From contig NZ_JTHN01000005.1 in the NCBI RefSeq assembly GCF_001399685.1, forward strand, positions 21,660-85,659: 64,000 bases of DNA, written 5' to 3'. The translations under genes were made by a program, and so were the position numbers. Shown here piece by piece: positions 51,633-60,477 of this stretch. Positions within the stretch are counted from its first letter, which is position 1. The number at the start of each line of letters is the position of its first letter. A model generated the notes under the pieces. The model made no database searches. It saw only the letters and a list, made by a program, of their open reading frames with translations, and had not been told where the DNA came from. Origin of the DNA: Paenibacillus sp. A3. GTDB lineage: Bacteria > Bacillota > Bacilli > Paenibacillales > NBRC-103111.

Positions 51633-53042
51633 ATGAAACTCAAAAACGGTACCGGACCTGTCGGCTTAAAGCCGGGCATACCGGGTCCGCGGTCGGTGTT
51701 GGGCTGGAAAATAAACATGCTGCGCTTTTTTCGCAGCCCGTTTGCTTACCAGCACCGGTTATACGATACCTACGGCAAGCTGGTCGCCTTAAACCAGGGG
51801 GACAAACCTTCCGCCATTTTTGCCTTCGGGCCCGAGTTTAACCAACAAATCGTCACGAATCCGGGTTTCTTCGAGATCAGCTCCGGACTGGTCAAGATCC
51901 CGAAGCAAACCGTCTTGGGGAAAATGTTCTATACCAACCTCATCCTCATGTCCGGAGAGAAGCATAAGCAGCATCGCCGTCTGATGCAGCCTGCCTTTCA
52001 TCATGAGCGGATCATGCAGTACGGAACGGATATGATCCGGCTTACCGAACGTTTGACAGACGAATGGCAGGGGCGTACCGAGATTGAACTGAATCAAGAA
52101 ATGAAGAAATTGACGCAGCGGATTGCGGTGAAGACGCTGTTTGGATTGGCTAACGAAGAAGAGCTGGATGAGATGGGGACGCTGATTACGCAAATGACCA
52201 AGTCGATTCTATGGGTGACGCTCGCGCCGGTGAATCTGCCTTTTACACCGTATCGCCGGGCTTTGCTTATTGCCGAACGGTTGAATGCCCTTATCCGTTC
52301 CTTGATCGAGCGGAAAAGATCCGCGCCGGAGGCCGCCGATGTTCTTGCCTCTCTGATTCACGCTCACGATGAGGACGGCGCGAGGCTTACGGATGAAGAG
52401 TTGGTCGGGCACGCTTTCACGTTGTTTGTCGCAGGACATGAGACGACAGCCAATGCGCTGACGTGGACGATTTTTCTGCTGAGCCAGCACCCTGACATCA
52501 TGTCCGACCTTCTGGAGGAGCTGAACGGGGCGATGGGGGAGAGCGAACCGAATCTGGAAAAGCTGAACCAATTGCCTTTACTCGAAGGCGTGGTGAAGGA
52601 AAGCTTGCGCTTGCTGCCGCCTGCGCCGATTGGAGCCCGGGTCACGACGGCTTCGTGTGAGCTGGGAGGGGTGACGATACCGCCGAAAACGAATGTGTAC
52701 TTTAGCCAATTCATCACGCATCGGCTGCCCGAGCTCTATGAAGAGCCGAATCGCTTTTTACCCTGGCGCTGGAGCGCGATCAAACGGACTCCGTATGAAT
52801 TCCTGCCGTTTAGCGCAGGGCCGCACATGTGTATCGGCTGGGGCTTCGCCATGCAGGAGATGAAAGTGGTGCTGTCGATCCTTCTGCGGCGTTACCGGTT
52901 TTCCGTTGTGCCTCACGCCAAAATTAGCCCGAATCTGGTCATGCGTCCCGTGAACGGAATGCCGATGCGCATCGTTCCCCAAGATGGCAAATTCGGACGG
53001 GAACCGGTTCGAGGAACCATTCGGCAGCTCGTTGATTTGTAG
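51633..53042 (+). CDS. Cytochrome P450
   Basis: This is a 469-residue soluble P450. It has I-helix oxygen motif AGHETTAN, K-helix ExxR in KESLRLLPPAP and haem loop FSAGPHMCIGWGFA with the axial Cys. It hydroxylates or epoxidises an unknown lipophilic substrate with electrons from a redox partner that is not in the window. The ATG at 51633 follows GAGGTG. The promoter region faces the TetR gene. About 3.8 kb separates it from the lipopeptide operon, with other genes and a terminator between, so tailoring of the lipopeptide is possible but unsupported. Confidence 0.9.
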   Translation: MKLKNGTGPVGLKPGIPGPRSVLGWKINMLRFFRSPFAYQHRLYDTYGKLVALNQGDKPSAIFAFGPEFNQQIVTNPGFFEISSGLVKIPKQTVLGKMFYTNLILMSGEKHKQHRRLMQPAFHHERIMQYGTDMIRLTERLTDEWQGRTEIELNQEMKKLTQRIAVKTLFGLANEEELDEMGTLITQMTKSILWVTLAPVNLPFTPYRRALLIAERLNALIRSLIERKRSAPEAADVLASLIHAHDEDGARLTDEELVGHAFTLFVAGHETTANALTWTIFLLSQHPDIMSDLLEELNGAMGESEPNLEKLNQLPLLEGVVKESLRLLPPAPIGARVTTASCELGGVTIPPKTNVYFSQFITHRLPELYEEPNRFLPWRWSAIKRTPYEFLPFSAGPHMCIGWGFAMQEMKVVLSILLRRYRFSVVPHAKISPNLVMRPVNGMPMRIVPQDGKFGREPVRGTIRQLVDL

Positions 53043-53046
53043 ATTC

Positions 53047-53751
53047 TTATTGCAGCCCGAGCTCTTGACAAAGCTCGACCAATTGATGCACGCCATAGAA
53101 CTGCTGGCGATTGCGTTGATGGATGCTTACCAGCGCATTTTCCGTGACCTTTTTCGCCTGTTCGATGCTTTGATGCTCCACGGCCTGAACGATCTCCTTC
53201 ATATTTTCCAAAAAATAGACGGTCCGGCGCAGCGTGCGAATGAGCAAGATTTGCCGCACATGCATCGGCGTAAAAATCCGGTAGCCATTCTCGGGATCGC
53301 GCTCCGGCGAGATGAGTCCTTCCTTCTCCCAATGCCGGATGGCCGAATCCTGCACTCCGGTAAAAGCGGCAACTTCGCCAATGCTCATGTGGGTTTTCAG
53401 CTTTTTGTTCGCAGCGAGCGGGAGCTCCGGATTTTGCATCAGCTCCAGCGTCTGGTCGGCAATGGTTTTTTCGTGATACAGGTTTGCCTGCTCTTTGTTA
53501 ACGAGCCAGAAGGCGGTGTCCACATCCCCGCTTTGTATGAGGCGAAGCACTTGGCAAGTGAACCCGACGCCAAAGGCGGGGAACATCGCGCGCAGGCAGC
53601 GAAAGTAAGCCAAATGCACCTTGGTATACAGGCGGTACCCGTTCGGTGCGCGGTCGGGTGCCGGAACGACGCCCCAAGACTCGTAATGCCGCAAGGCGCT
53701 CGTGCTAATGTGCAGTTCTCTGGCAATCTCGATCGGCTTGTAATACCGCAT
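53047..53751 (-). CDS. MerR-type regulator with two HTH domains
   Basis: This is a 234-residue protein with two MerR-like DNA-binding domains in tandem. The first is at residues 1-50 (KPIEIARELHISTSALRHYE, NGYRLYTKVHL). The second is at about 120-170 (SIGEVAAFTGVQDSAIRHWE, NGYRIFTPMHV). A C-terminal helical region with FLENMKEIVQAVEHQ follows. Usual MerR proteins have one such domain. The ATG complementary to 53749-53751 follows GGAGG. It converges on the P450 with a gap of only four bases. The ligand is unknown. Confidence 0.8.
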   Translation of the reverse strand: MRYYKPIEIARELHISTSALRHYESWGVVPAPDRAPNGYRLYTKVHLAYFRCLRAMFPAFGVGFTCQVLRLIQSGDVDTAFWLVNKEQANLYHEKTIADQTLELMQNPELPLAANKKLKTHMSIGEVAAFTGVQDSAIRHWEKEGLISPERDPENGYRIFTPMHVRQILLIRTLRRTVYFLENMKEIVQAVEHQSIEQAKKVTENALVSIHQRNRQQFYGVHQLVELCQELGLQ

Positions 53752-54018
53752 CTCCAGGCCTCCTTCACGAACGAAGCAAAAGTAGATTTTTACTATATCA
53801 AAAGCGTCTCGTCTAAGCAAACATTGAATTAAAAGATTGAAGTTCGTGATAAAGTATATGGTGAAGGCTAATTTCACTAGGTCCGCGTGCCGCTCAACCG
53901 GATGAAAGCCGACTGTTGAAATTTGAAAAATCAGGAACGTTCATTCTATAATTAAGGCGACAAGCGCAGCAGGCCGCGACAAACCCTGCCAATACAGCAT
54001 AAAGGAGTCGGGTACCGA

Positions 54019-54600
54019 ATGAACGAACCGGACTGGAAGGAAGTAGAGGAAAGACTATTCCAGGAAAGTGTTTCCGCCATAAAGCAGTTTTCGGCTGAGC
54101 ATGCAAACGAAGAAATCTGTTACTTCGCCTTTGATTCCGAGCCGTACTATGGTTACGTGCTTCTCTGCTTTGACACGACAGAGAACTCTGTTATGGAGGC
54201 GAAACGGTCAGCCGAGAGAGCGCTAAACTTTACCGCTCAATCCATCGAGAAAGGCATGAATTGGCAAATGGCCAATTCGTACATGACCAGCGCCAATGTG
54301 CTGCCGTTTACCAATAATACCGGCGATTTTAAATTTCAGGGCTACACGCAAGTCGGCTTTGAGGGCTGGCAGGAATTTGCAGACAGCGACGCATATCCGA
54401 AGGGATATTCGGAAGATCAGGATTATTTGGAAGGCAACCTGTCCATTATTTTCTGGAAAGTGATCGATCGGCTGATCCGGGAGAATCATTTTTCTGTTCT
54501 GAAAATGGCCTCTCCGTTTTTCATAGGTTACGGGTTTCATGATCGGGATCAGGTTCTGCTCAGAATGATCAATTGGGGCAATGAAGAGGGCAAGATGTGA
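54019..54600 (+). CDS. DUF4303-like protein
   Basis: This is a 193-residue soluble acidic protein. Features such as EICYFAFDSEPYYGYVLLCFDT at the N-terminal third, NSYMTSANVLPFTNNTGDFKF and a C-terminal GYGFHDRDQVLLRM are like DUF4303 proteins, a SMI1/SUKH-neighbouring family often found as stand-alone or immunity-type genes. It has AAAGGAG before the ATG and is followed by a terminator. Monocistronic. No catalytic role is visible. Confidence 0.6.
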   Translation: MNEPDWKEVEERLFQESVSAIKQFSAEHANEEICYFAFDSEPYYGYVLLCFDTTENSVMEAKRSAERALNFTAQSIEKGMNWQMANSYMTSANVLPFTNNTGDFKFQGYTQVGFEGWQEFADSDAYPKGYSEDQDYLEGNLSIIFWKVIDRLIRENHFSVLKMASPFFIGYGFHDRDQVLLRMINWGNEEGKM

Positions 54601-54631
54601 CGCCGGAATCAATATTTTTAATATAAACGTC

Positions 54632-54663
54632 AGAGACCTTCAAATCCTCGAAGGTCTCTTTTG
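54632..54663 (+). terminator. Terminator of DUF4303-like gene
   Basis: AGAGACCTTC / GAAGGTCTCT stem, 10 bp, then TTTTG. Confidence 0.8.
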
Positions 54664-54778
54664 CGTTGTCCGGGCCTCAGCTCGGCGACAACTTGCCAAT
54701 TCAGGACATATGTCCTTTCCCAATCTTTCGATCTGTCATTTAATAATGGAAAAATGTATAGTTGGGGAGAGGGAAGAC

Positions 54779-55204
54779 ATGCGAGGGAGTTTATTTGCGT
54801 TTTTAGGCGGAGGCTTTATTACCCTGCAAGGAGTAGCCAACTCCCGGATCAGCCAAGATATCGGCACATGGCAAGCGGCGACGCTTACCCAGTTCACCGG
54901 ATTCGTCGCGGCGCTGTTGATTCTGATCTTCGTCCGCGACGGGAGTTGGCAGGGCTTCAAGCAAATAAAGCCGCTGTATTTGACCGGCGGCGCTTTCGGC
55001 GCGGTCGTTATTTTCAGCAACGTCACGGCGATTCATCAGATCGGCGTGACGCTGACGATTGCCGTTTTGCTGATCGCCCAGTTGGGACTGACCTTCATCA
55101 TTGACTGCAAAGGGTGGTTCGGCGTGGCGAAGCAGAAGATGGGGCTGCCGCAGTTCATCGGGATCACCATGATGATCGCCGGTGTGGTCATCCTAAAATT
55201 TTGA
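54779..55204 (+). CDS. YdcZ-family (DMT) transporter half, first copy
   Basis: This is a 141-residue protein with five hydrophobic helices of the YdcZ/DUF606 small transporter family. AFLGGGFITLQGVANSRIS and TLTQFTGFVAALLILIF are typical. The ATG at 54779 follows GGGGAGAGGG. It precedes a Crp-like gene and a second YdcZ-like gene, the three forming an operon. The pair of five-helix proteins with opposite topology probably forms a heterodimeric exporter. The substrate is unknown. Confidence 0.75.
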   Translation: MRGSLFAFLGGGFITLQGVANSRISQDIGTWQAATLTQFTGFVAALLILIFVRDGSWQGFKQIKPLYLTGGAFGAVVIFSNVTAIHQIGVTLTIAVLLIAQLGLTFIIDCKGWFGVAKQKMGLPQFIGITMMIAGVVILKF

Positions 55205-55234
55205 TCGCTGCAAGTTGAGGCTGGAGGCCGGAGC

Positions 55235-55963
55235 ATGAAGGAAATTCAAGATCGTGAGCAATTGAAACATTATTTGCGTGCATTTCAGCTCGAATCCGTA
55301 TTTCACGAGCCATTGCGGCCGCATTTGTCGCTGTACGGCTTCGAACCGGGGGATCTCATCTGCACCCAAGGCCAAGCACCGGAGTATCTGTACGTGCTGG
55401 TTCACGGAAAGTTAAAGATTTATACGACCTCATCGGAAGGCAAAACGCTGGTTCTCTCCTTCAAGACGCCGCTTGAGGTGATCGGGGATGTCGAATACGT
55501 ACGCGGGACGCCCATCCTCAATACGGTCGAGGCGGTAACGCCGGTCTGTATGATTGGCGTCCAATACCGCTGGTTGCACAACTACGGAAAAGACCATGCG
55601 CCGCTGCTGCAGTTTTTGCTCGATATCATTACGCAGAAATTTTACGTCAAATCCAATTCGCTCAGCTTCAATTTGATGTATCCGGTGGAAGTGCGGTTGG
55701 CCAGCTATCTGTTGTCCGTCACGTCCGACGAATCCGAGTCCCGATTGGAGGAGCAGGGAAGCGCGGTCAGTCTGTCGGACGCGGCGAATTTCATAGGAAC
55801 AAGCTACAGGCATTTGAACCGGGTCATCAGGCAGTTCTGTATCCAAGGTCTCGTTGAGCGCCGCAAAGGGGTTATTGTGGTGAAAGACAGGAATGGATTA
55901 AGCTCGCTGGCAGGTCATAATATTTACGAGCACAATCAGGGAAAAGGAGAGACGCGATTATGA
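55235..55963 (+). CDS. Crp/Fnr-family regulator, YeiL-like
   Basis: This is a 242-residue protein. The N-terminal cyclic-nucleotide-binding-like barrel includes LYGFEPGDLICTQGQAPEYLYVLVHGKLKIY, and a C-terminal winged helix reads VSLSDAANFIGTSYRHLNRVIRQF. The cAMP-binding residues are not conserved, so another effector is likely. It has no Cys cluster of the Fnr type. It sits between the two transporter halves with its stop overlapping the second by four bases, so it probably regulates them. Confidence 0.8.
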   Translation: MKEIQDREQLKHYLRAFQLESVFHEPLRPHLSLYGFEPGDLICTQGQAPEYLYVLVHGKLKIYTTSSEGKTLVLSFKTPLEVIGDVEYVRGTPILNTVEAVTPVCMIGVQYRWLHNYGKDHAPLLQFLLDIITQKFYVKSNSLSFNLMYPVEVRLASYLLSVTSDESESRLEEQGSAVSLSDAANFIGTSYRHLNRVIRQFCIQGLVERRKGVIVVKDRNGLSSLAGHNIYEHNQGKGETRL

Positions 55964-56442
55964 TGGTAGGGCTGTCCTTGTCGCTTATCGCAGGCTCGCT
56001 GGTCGGGCTGCAAAATATTTTTAACAGCAAGGTGAACGAGCGTGCGAGCTCTTGGGCTACGACGACACTGGTGTTGGGACTGGGATTTCTAGCTTCGCTG
56101 ACGCTCGGTCTGATTGTTGAGGGAACGCATTTATTTGCCCCGCATCCGATGCAGACTTGGTATTGGTTTAGCGGCTTGATCGGGGTAGGGGTGGTCACCT
56201 GTCTGGTGCAGGGGATCAGGCTGCTTGGTCCTACGTTTGCCGTCTCGATCGTTATGGCGGCGCAGCTCGGGTTTGCATTGTTGTGGGACTCTCTGGGGTG
56301 GATGGGTCTGGACAAGGTTCCTTTTACATTCAGCAAGCTGATCGGGGTGCTTGTCATCGTCGGCGGCATCGTAGTGTTCAAACTGGGCGGCAAACGCGGG
56401 ACGGCGCGGGAGGCGTCAAAGGTGCCCTCGGGCCGTACCTGA
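55960..56442 (+). CDS. YdcZ-family (DMT) transporter half, second copy
   Basis: This is a 160-residue protein with five hydrophobic helices. It opens MMVGLSLSLIAGSLVGLQNIF and keeps VNERASSWATTTLVLGLGF, AQLGFALLWDSLGWMG and KLIGVLVIVGGIVVFKLGG at the matching places of the first copy, so the two are homologous. The start ATG at 55960 overlaps the regulator stop (ATGA). It forms the partner half of the transporter; a C-terminal basic tail follows the last helix. Confidence 0.75.
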   Translation: MMVGLSLSLIAGSLVGLQNIFNSKVNERASSWATTTLVLGLGFLASLTLGLIVEGTHLFAPHPMQTWYWFSGLIGVGVVTCLVQGIRLLGPTFAVSIVMAAQLGFALLWDSLGWMGLDKVPFTFSKLIGVLVIVGGIVVFKLGGKRGTAREASKVPSGRT

Positions 56443-56453
56443 CAAGGGCAGGC

Positions 56454-56567
56454 CTACTTAAAGCCCGCCCGTTCGTTTCTTTTCATCTTAATCCGTTCCT
56501 TGATGTAGTAATATACGGTCGTTACGGCAAAGATAAAGAGCAATTGCCCGATAACAAAACTTGTCAT
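56454..56567 (-). CDS. 37-residue single-span membrane peptide
   Basis: The ATG is complementary to 56565-56567 and follows AGGAG; it overlaps the DoxX stop (ATGA). The product has one hydrophobic helix (FVIGQLLFIFAVTTVYYYI) and a basic tail (KERIKMKRNER). It is too short for family recognition. The coupling and good site suggest it is expressed as a partner of the DoxX protein. Confidence 0.5.
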   Translation of the reverse strand: MTSFVIGQLLFIFAVTTVYYYIKERIKMKRNERAGFK

Positions 56568-56992
56568 GCCTTCATCTCCTTTCGGGAAACGAGAAGGAGC
56601 AATTTCTTCCGGTCCAGCCAAAGCAGCACAAAGCACATGACCGCAAGCACCGTACTCAAATCCTGCACGCCGATGTCAAAGCAGTAATTGACCAGCATAA
56701 CATTCACGGCAATCGGAAAATAGATGAGGGCTCCCAAGGTGACCGTCCTTGGAAACAACAGCAGAATCGCCGCACCAACTTCGCCCAAGCCGATAAACAT
56801 TTCGTATACTTTGGAATACCCGAAGAACGTCCAGGCTAGGGCGAAGCCTTCGCCCTTGGCCGCGGCGATCTCCGCCGTCGGTTCGCCGAATTGTCCGAAG
56901 ACCAGCTTGACGAGTCCGTACATAAGGAACATGCTGGCCAGAAAATACCGTATCGTGGCCGGAATCGATTGTCGAAGCACGCGAAAGATCAA
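56564..56992 (-). CDS. DoxX-like membrane protein
   Basis: This is a 142-residue protein with four membrane helices. ASMFLMYGLVKLVFGQFGEP and KVYEMFIGLGEVGAAILLLFPR are the DoxX-type helices 1 and 2. The TTG start at 56992 follows GGAGGG. Members associate with thiol-disulfide or quinone-linked redox proteins, which fits the DCC gene upstream. It lies between that gene and a coupled small peptide on the same strand. Confidence 0.75.
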   Translation of the reverse strand: MIFRVLRQSIPATIRYFLASMFLMYGLVKLVFGQFGEPTAEIAAAKGEGFALAWTFFGYSKVYEMFIGLGEVGAAILLLFPRTVTLGALIYFPIAVNVMLVNYCFDIGVQDLSTVLAVMCFVLLWLDRKKLLLLVSRKEMKA

Positions 56993-57011
56993 AGTTCAAC
57001 CCTCCAATGAA

Positions 57012-57425
57012 TTAATCCGTACTTAAAAACCGCTCCCTCATATCAGGAGTGGGCATCATGCAGGAGCTCTGCTTGCCGAACCAGCGATAGCGCCGCCGCG
57101 CAAACCAGCGATAGAACAGGTCCCTGAGTGGCCGAGGAATGACGATAGCCAAGTAAGCCGCCTTCCATAATCCGTCCAGACGCCTTGCGATACGCAGCAC
57201 CGCGGTCGATTCGGTATACGCCCTCTCCCGTTCGATCAGTACGATCGAATCTGTTCCAAGGGCTTCGGGGAAGGCTGCAAGCAACGCGCTGCCGGCGCCC
57301 GACTGCTGTGAGGCAAAACGAAAGTAGCCGCTGCGGTCGCGCTTGATGATAAACTGAACCGACCGGTTGCAAAAATTACACACGCCGTCGAACAAAACAA
57401 CCGCATGCTCCTTAGGGTCCCCCAT
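57012..57425 (-). CDS. DCC-family (DUF393) thiol-disulfide oxidoreductase
   Basis: This 137-residue protein carries the signature VVLFDGVCNFCNRSVQFIIKRD, where the DGxCxxC box is like a thioredoxin CxxC active site. The later FRFASQQSG and ARRRYRWFGK segments are typical of the family. It probably reduces or shuffles disulfides. The ATG lies after GGAGGGGG. It is the first gene of a three-gene minus-strand unit with DoxX and a small membrane peptide. Confidence 0.8.
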   Translation of the reverse strand: MGDPKEHAVVLFDGVCNFCNRSVQFIIKRDRSGYFRFASQQSGAGSALLAAFPEALGTDSIVLIERERAYTESTAVLRIARRLDGLWKAAYLAIVIPRPLRDLFYRWFARRRYRWFGKQSSCMMPTPDMRERFLSTD

Positions 57426-57534
57426 ACTCCACCCCCTCCTGATTCGAATTCCTCTCTCTTGTTCCAGAATAACGTTGCAAGGTTAAATTGAAGTCAGGTT
57501 CAAGTTTAAATTTCGTTTAATTTTTAGGATTACA

Positions 57535-58788
57535 TCAATCCGCTGCCTCCGGCTGCTCCACATAGATTCGAAATAACTGAATGTACAGCGCGATACTTAG
57601 GAATGCAACCGCCAAAATGAGGCTGAATATTCCCATCGGAGAGACCCAGCCGGACAGGAAAACCGTGACCGGGGCCAAAAATCTGCCGATCGTCGCCTGC
57701 AGGCTGTCGGCTCCCATGTACTGTCCTCTTGCATGCTCCGGGGCATAGCGGCTGATAAAGCTTTGGGTGACCGGAGAGCGTACGAGCTCGCCAAAGGTGA
57801 AGATGACCGTAATGAAAAACAAGTACCATAGGTTGGTGCCCAATCCAAGGGCGAATGTGCCCAATCCGGACAATAGCGAGGATAGAATGAATACATTGCG
57901 CTCCTTCCAATGTCGGAACCATCTCGTCACTGGCAAAACAAACAGGACAAACAAAAGACCGTTTAACCCCAGCAACCAGCCAAAGATCTCCGTGCTGGAC
58001 AGCACAAGGGAATCCTCCTTCCATGAGAGGAGAGGCTGGGCAGGGACCTCGTTGATCACATACACCGCCAAATACAGATCCAGTTGCATAATGGGGATCA
58101 GCGCAAAGATGCCGGCTAAAATATAAACCAGGAACACTTTATCCCGAAAAATGATGCCATATCCTTTCAACTGATCTTTGAATACGCGGGTAAGCGGAAT
58201 GGAGACTTCCGGGGTGCTTTTCGCCGATTGCGGCAACGTTTCATGAACTACGATATACATTGCGATCAAGTACAACAGCAGGACCGCGGCGCAGGTCCAC
58301 AACAGCTCCTGCCGGTAATGGAAGAAGAACACGGCTCCGATTGCAGGTCCGAGCACTGCGCCAATGTTATTGGCCGTCACGAACGTTGCGAAGATCTGGC
58401 GACGTTCGTGCGCGGGCACCAGATCGGCCACCATAGCGGAGCTTGCAGGCCTGTAGATGGCTCCACCGAGCCCAATGCCGATAAACGCGATATAATCCGT
58501 CCAATGAGACGACGACATCGCAAATAAGGCAAACATCACGGTCTGAAGCGAAGCGCCCAGCAGCATCACGGGGCGCCGTCCTAACCGGTCGGCCAAAGCT
58601 CCTCCGATCAGGCTTCCCATGATGCTGAATATAGGAGGGATGGACATCAAAATGCCTGCAATATGGCTGCCTAATGCCGTCCCAAAATAGACAGTGATAA
58701 ACGGAAAGTACATCCAAAACAGCAGGTTAAACAGCGCTTCGCCGATTAACCGGACTTTCAAATTGGAATTCCATAAACGGATCTGCAC
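57535..58788 (-). CDS. MFS multidrug-type transporter
   Basis: This is a 417-residue protein with 12 membrane helices. Helix 2-3 loop GGALADRLGRRPVMLLGAS is the MFS motif A. IGIGLGGAIYRPASSAMVADL is helix 4-5, and the central loop lies at about residues 190-215. The GTG at 58788 follows AAAGGAAAAGG; the TTG at 58809 precedes that site. It exports drugs or other small molecules. It lies alone on the minus strand, with no regulator next to it. Confidence 0.82.
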   Translation of the reverse strand: MQIRLWNSNLKVRLIGEALFNLLFWMYFPFITVYFGTALGSHIAGILMSIPPIFSIMGSLIGGALADRLGRRPVMLLGASLQTVMFALFAMSSSHWTDYIAFIGIGLGGAIYRPASSAMVADLVPAHERRQIFATFVTANNIGAVLGPAIGAVFFFHYRQELLWTCAAVLLLYLIAMYIVVHETLPQSAKSTPEVSIPLTRVFKDQLKGYGIIFRDKVFLVYILAGIFALIPIMQLDLYLAVYVINEVPAQPLLSWKEDSLVLSSTEIFGWLLGLNGLLFVLFVLPVTRWFRHWKERNVFILSSLLSGLGTFALGLGTNLWYLFFITVIFTFGELVRSPVTQSFISRYAPEHARGQYMGADSLQATIGRFLAPVTVFLSGWVSPMGIFSLILAVAFLSIALYIQLFRIYVEQPEAAD

Positions 58789-58973
58789 AAGACCTTTTCC
58801 TTTCCACAACGAAACTTGTTAGGTTTCCCGGCCGGGTATACAAACTATAGAACGATACCCAGAAAAAGTATAGACTTATAATTACGAATGGTTTATACTA
58901 ATAATAATGAAAATCGAATTCGCTGATTTTTATTTTAATTGCTTCAAAAATCGAACATTTGTTCTGAAATGTG

Positions 58974-59003
58974 AAAGACGCTTCCATCGGGAGCGTCTTT
59001 TTT
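58974..59003 (+). terminator. Terminator-like hairpin
   Basis: AAAGACGCTTCC pairs with GGGAGCGTCTTT (one mismatch) around ATCG, followed by further T. It stands between the MFS gene start and a transposase remnant; no + strand gene precedes it. Confidence 0.6.
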
Positions 59004-59084
59004 GATGCAGTTGCATTAGGGGAGCAATATGTTAAAATTATCCTTATTCGGCATGAGCATGCACGAAGGGGGAACGTGAATGAC

Positions 59085-59258
59085 GGCGGGAGTCTGGGAC
59101 TTTATTTTCATGTTCCGGGCTGTTTCTTGGAAGGTATCGTTCCACCTCGCAAGGAAGTGCTTAAAGACAAAGCGAGCGCATCCAAACATCTGATGGATCA
59201 GCGTCGTTTGCTCCTCCGTAGGGTAGTTGCGAAAGCGAATAGCTTTATGATGCAACAT
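59085..59258 (-). pseudogene. IS605-type TnpB N-terminal remnant
   Basis: On the minus strand from 59258 the frame reads HHKAIRFRNYPTEEQTTLIH, then FGCARFVFKHFLARWNDTF. This is the helix-turn-helix start of TnpB/OrfB proteins. About 50-55 residues remain; the RuvC-like nuclease part and the zinc finger are missing. Upstream on that strand lies AAAGGAGGTAAA. Not functional. Confidence 0.6.
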
Positions 59259-59409
59259 GCGAGCATTTACCTCCTTTGGTGATTTTATGACAATTATAGA
59301 ACATATATTCGTATGCATACACAAGGGATGCTGATTCATCTCCCCCTTATCGAAGAGGGAGTCTTCTCAGCCTTAACGATAAATAGATTACGCTAACGGG
59401 TAACGTTAG

Positions 59410-59462
59410 TTGAATAAAGCAGCGGTAGTCTGGAACTTTATTTTCGTGTTCTGAGCTACCGC
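59410..59462 (-). repeat. Duplicated TnpB-derived fragment
   Basis: AGTCTGGAACTTTATTTTCG (59429-59448) nearly repeats AGTCTGGGACTTTATTTTCA at 59091-59110, with flanking similarity. In the minus frame both encode N(M/T)KIK(S/F)QT. It looks like a second eroded copy of the same mobile gene end. The gap from 59463 to 59658 holds an AT-rich likely promoter (TATAAT near 59605) and nothing else seen. Confidence 0.4.
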
Positions 59463-59658
59463 TTTCCCTTTTCTCAAGGGTCAGTCTAACACTATATTTT
59501 CCCTAATCATGTCGACTTGAACGGTCAGGCGATTTCGTTTTCGTTTGCAGAATGTTAACAAGATTTGTGAAATCCGTCACTACCAAAATTACCCAAAGAA
59601 TATATAATATGTATCATGGGCCCAGATATTGAAGCATTCGGGAAGGAGGAGGCTTTCG

Positions 59659-60477
59659 GTGAACATTGCAGTCTGCGTCAAACAAGTGATGCTGCAGGAT
59701 ATGTCGGACGAAAGCGCAGAAACGGGCGGTACAAGCCGGGAAGCGAGCCGGTTGGTGAACAACGCGAACGATTACTATGCCGTGGAAGAAGCGCTGAAAT
59801 TGAAGGACCGGTACGGAGGGACCGTGACGTGTCTGTCGATGGGCCCGGAAAAATGCCAAGAGCAGCTTCGCGAAATCGCCGCCTTGGGCGTCGATCGGAT
59901 CGTATTGCTGTCGGGCCGTGATTTTGCCGGGGCGGATACGTTGGCCACTTCGTATACGCTGGCGGCGGGGATTCGCAGGCTGAGCGGCTTCCAGCTTGTA
60001 CTGACCGGCGAGCAATCGCTGGACGGGGAAACCGGCCAAGTCGGCCCGAGTCTGGCAGAGCAGCTTGGCATCGTTCATGTGGCAAACGTAAGCGAAATCT
60101 GCTCTGCGCATGACGACGGGGAAATGGTGGTCAAACGGGAGCTGGAGGACCGCGAAATCATGATCAAGCTGCCTTTGCCAGCGCTGCTGTGCATCCGCAA
60201 GCATATCAATCAGCCGCGGATTCCATCGGTTGTGGGCCTGATGAAGGCAAAGACCGCGCAAATCACGGTTTGGGACCCAGACGATTTGGGGATCGAGCCG
60301 GGGCGGGTCGGTCTAAGCGGATCGCCTACCCGGGTCGTCGGCGTATACCATCCGGCCGGAAAGGAGCGAAAGGCTGACGGGGAAATCGTACGCTATGCGG
60401 ACAACCGGCAATGCGCAGCCCGCATTTTGTCCAAAATCGGGGTCTGCGACGACAAAGGAACAGGAGTTTTCACATGA
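59659..60477 (+). CDS. etfB: Electron transfer flavoprotein beta subunit
   Basis: This is a 272-residue EtfB-type protein. It begins MNIAVCVKQV, and shows NNANDYYAVEEALKLKD, GTVTCLSMGPEKC and QSLDGETGQVGPSLAEQLG, the adenine nucleotide (AMP/FAD)-binding features of the family. The GTG at 59659 follows GGAAGGAGGAGG; the TTG at 59629 lies before that site. Its stop overlaps the next gene (ATGA). With the EtfA subunit it passes electrons between a flavoprotein dehydrogenase and another acceptor. The linked carrier protein and ligase suggest the dehydrogenase acts on a carrier-bound acyl group. Confidence 0.88.
   Translation: MNIAVCVKQVMLQDMSDESAETGGTSREASRLVNNANDYYAVEEALKLKDRYGGTVTCLSMGPEKCQEQLREIAALGVDRIVLLSGRDFAGADTLATSYTLAAGIRRLSGFQLVLTGEQSLDGETGQVGPSLAEQLGIVHVANVSEICSAHDDGEMVVKRELEDREIMIKLPLPALLCIRKHINQPRIPSVVGLMKAKTAQITVWDPDDLGIEPGRVGLSGSPTRVVGVYHPAGKERKADGEIVRYADNRQCAARILSKIGVCDDKGTGVFT

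Noticed and set aside
51633..53042. P450 as a tailoring enzyme of the lipopeptide
   Set aside because: A strong terminator and several unrelated genes on both strands separate them; no shared regulator site is seen.
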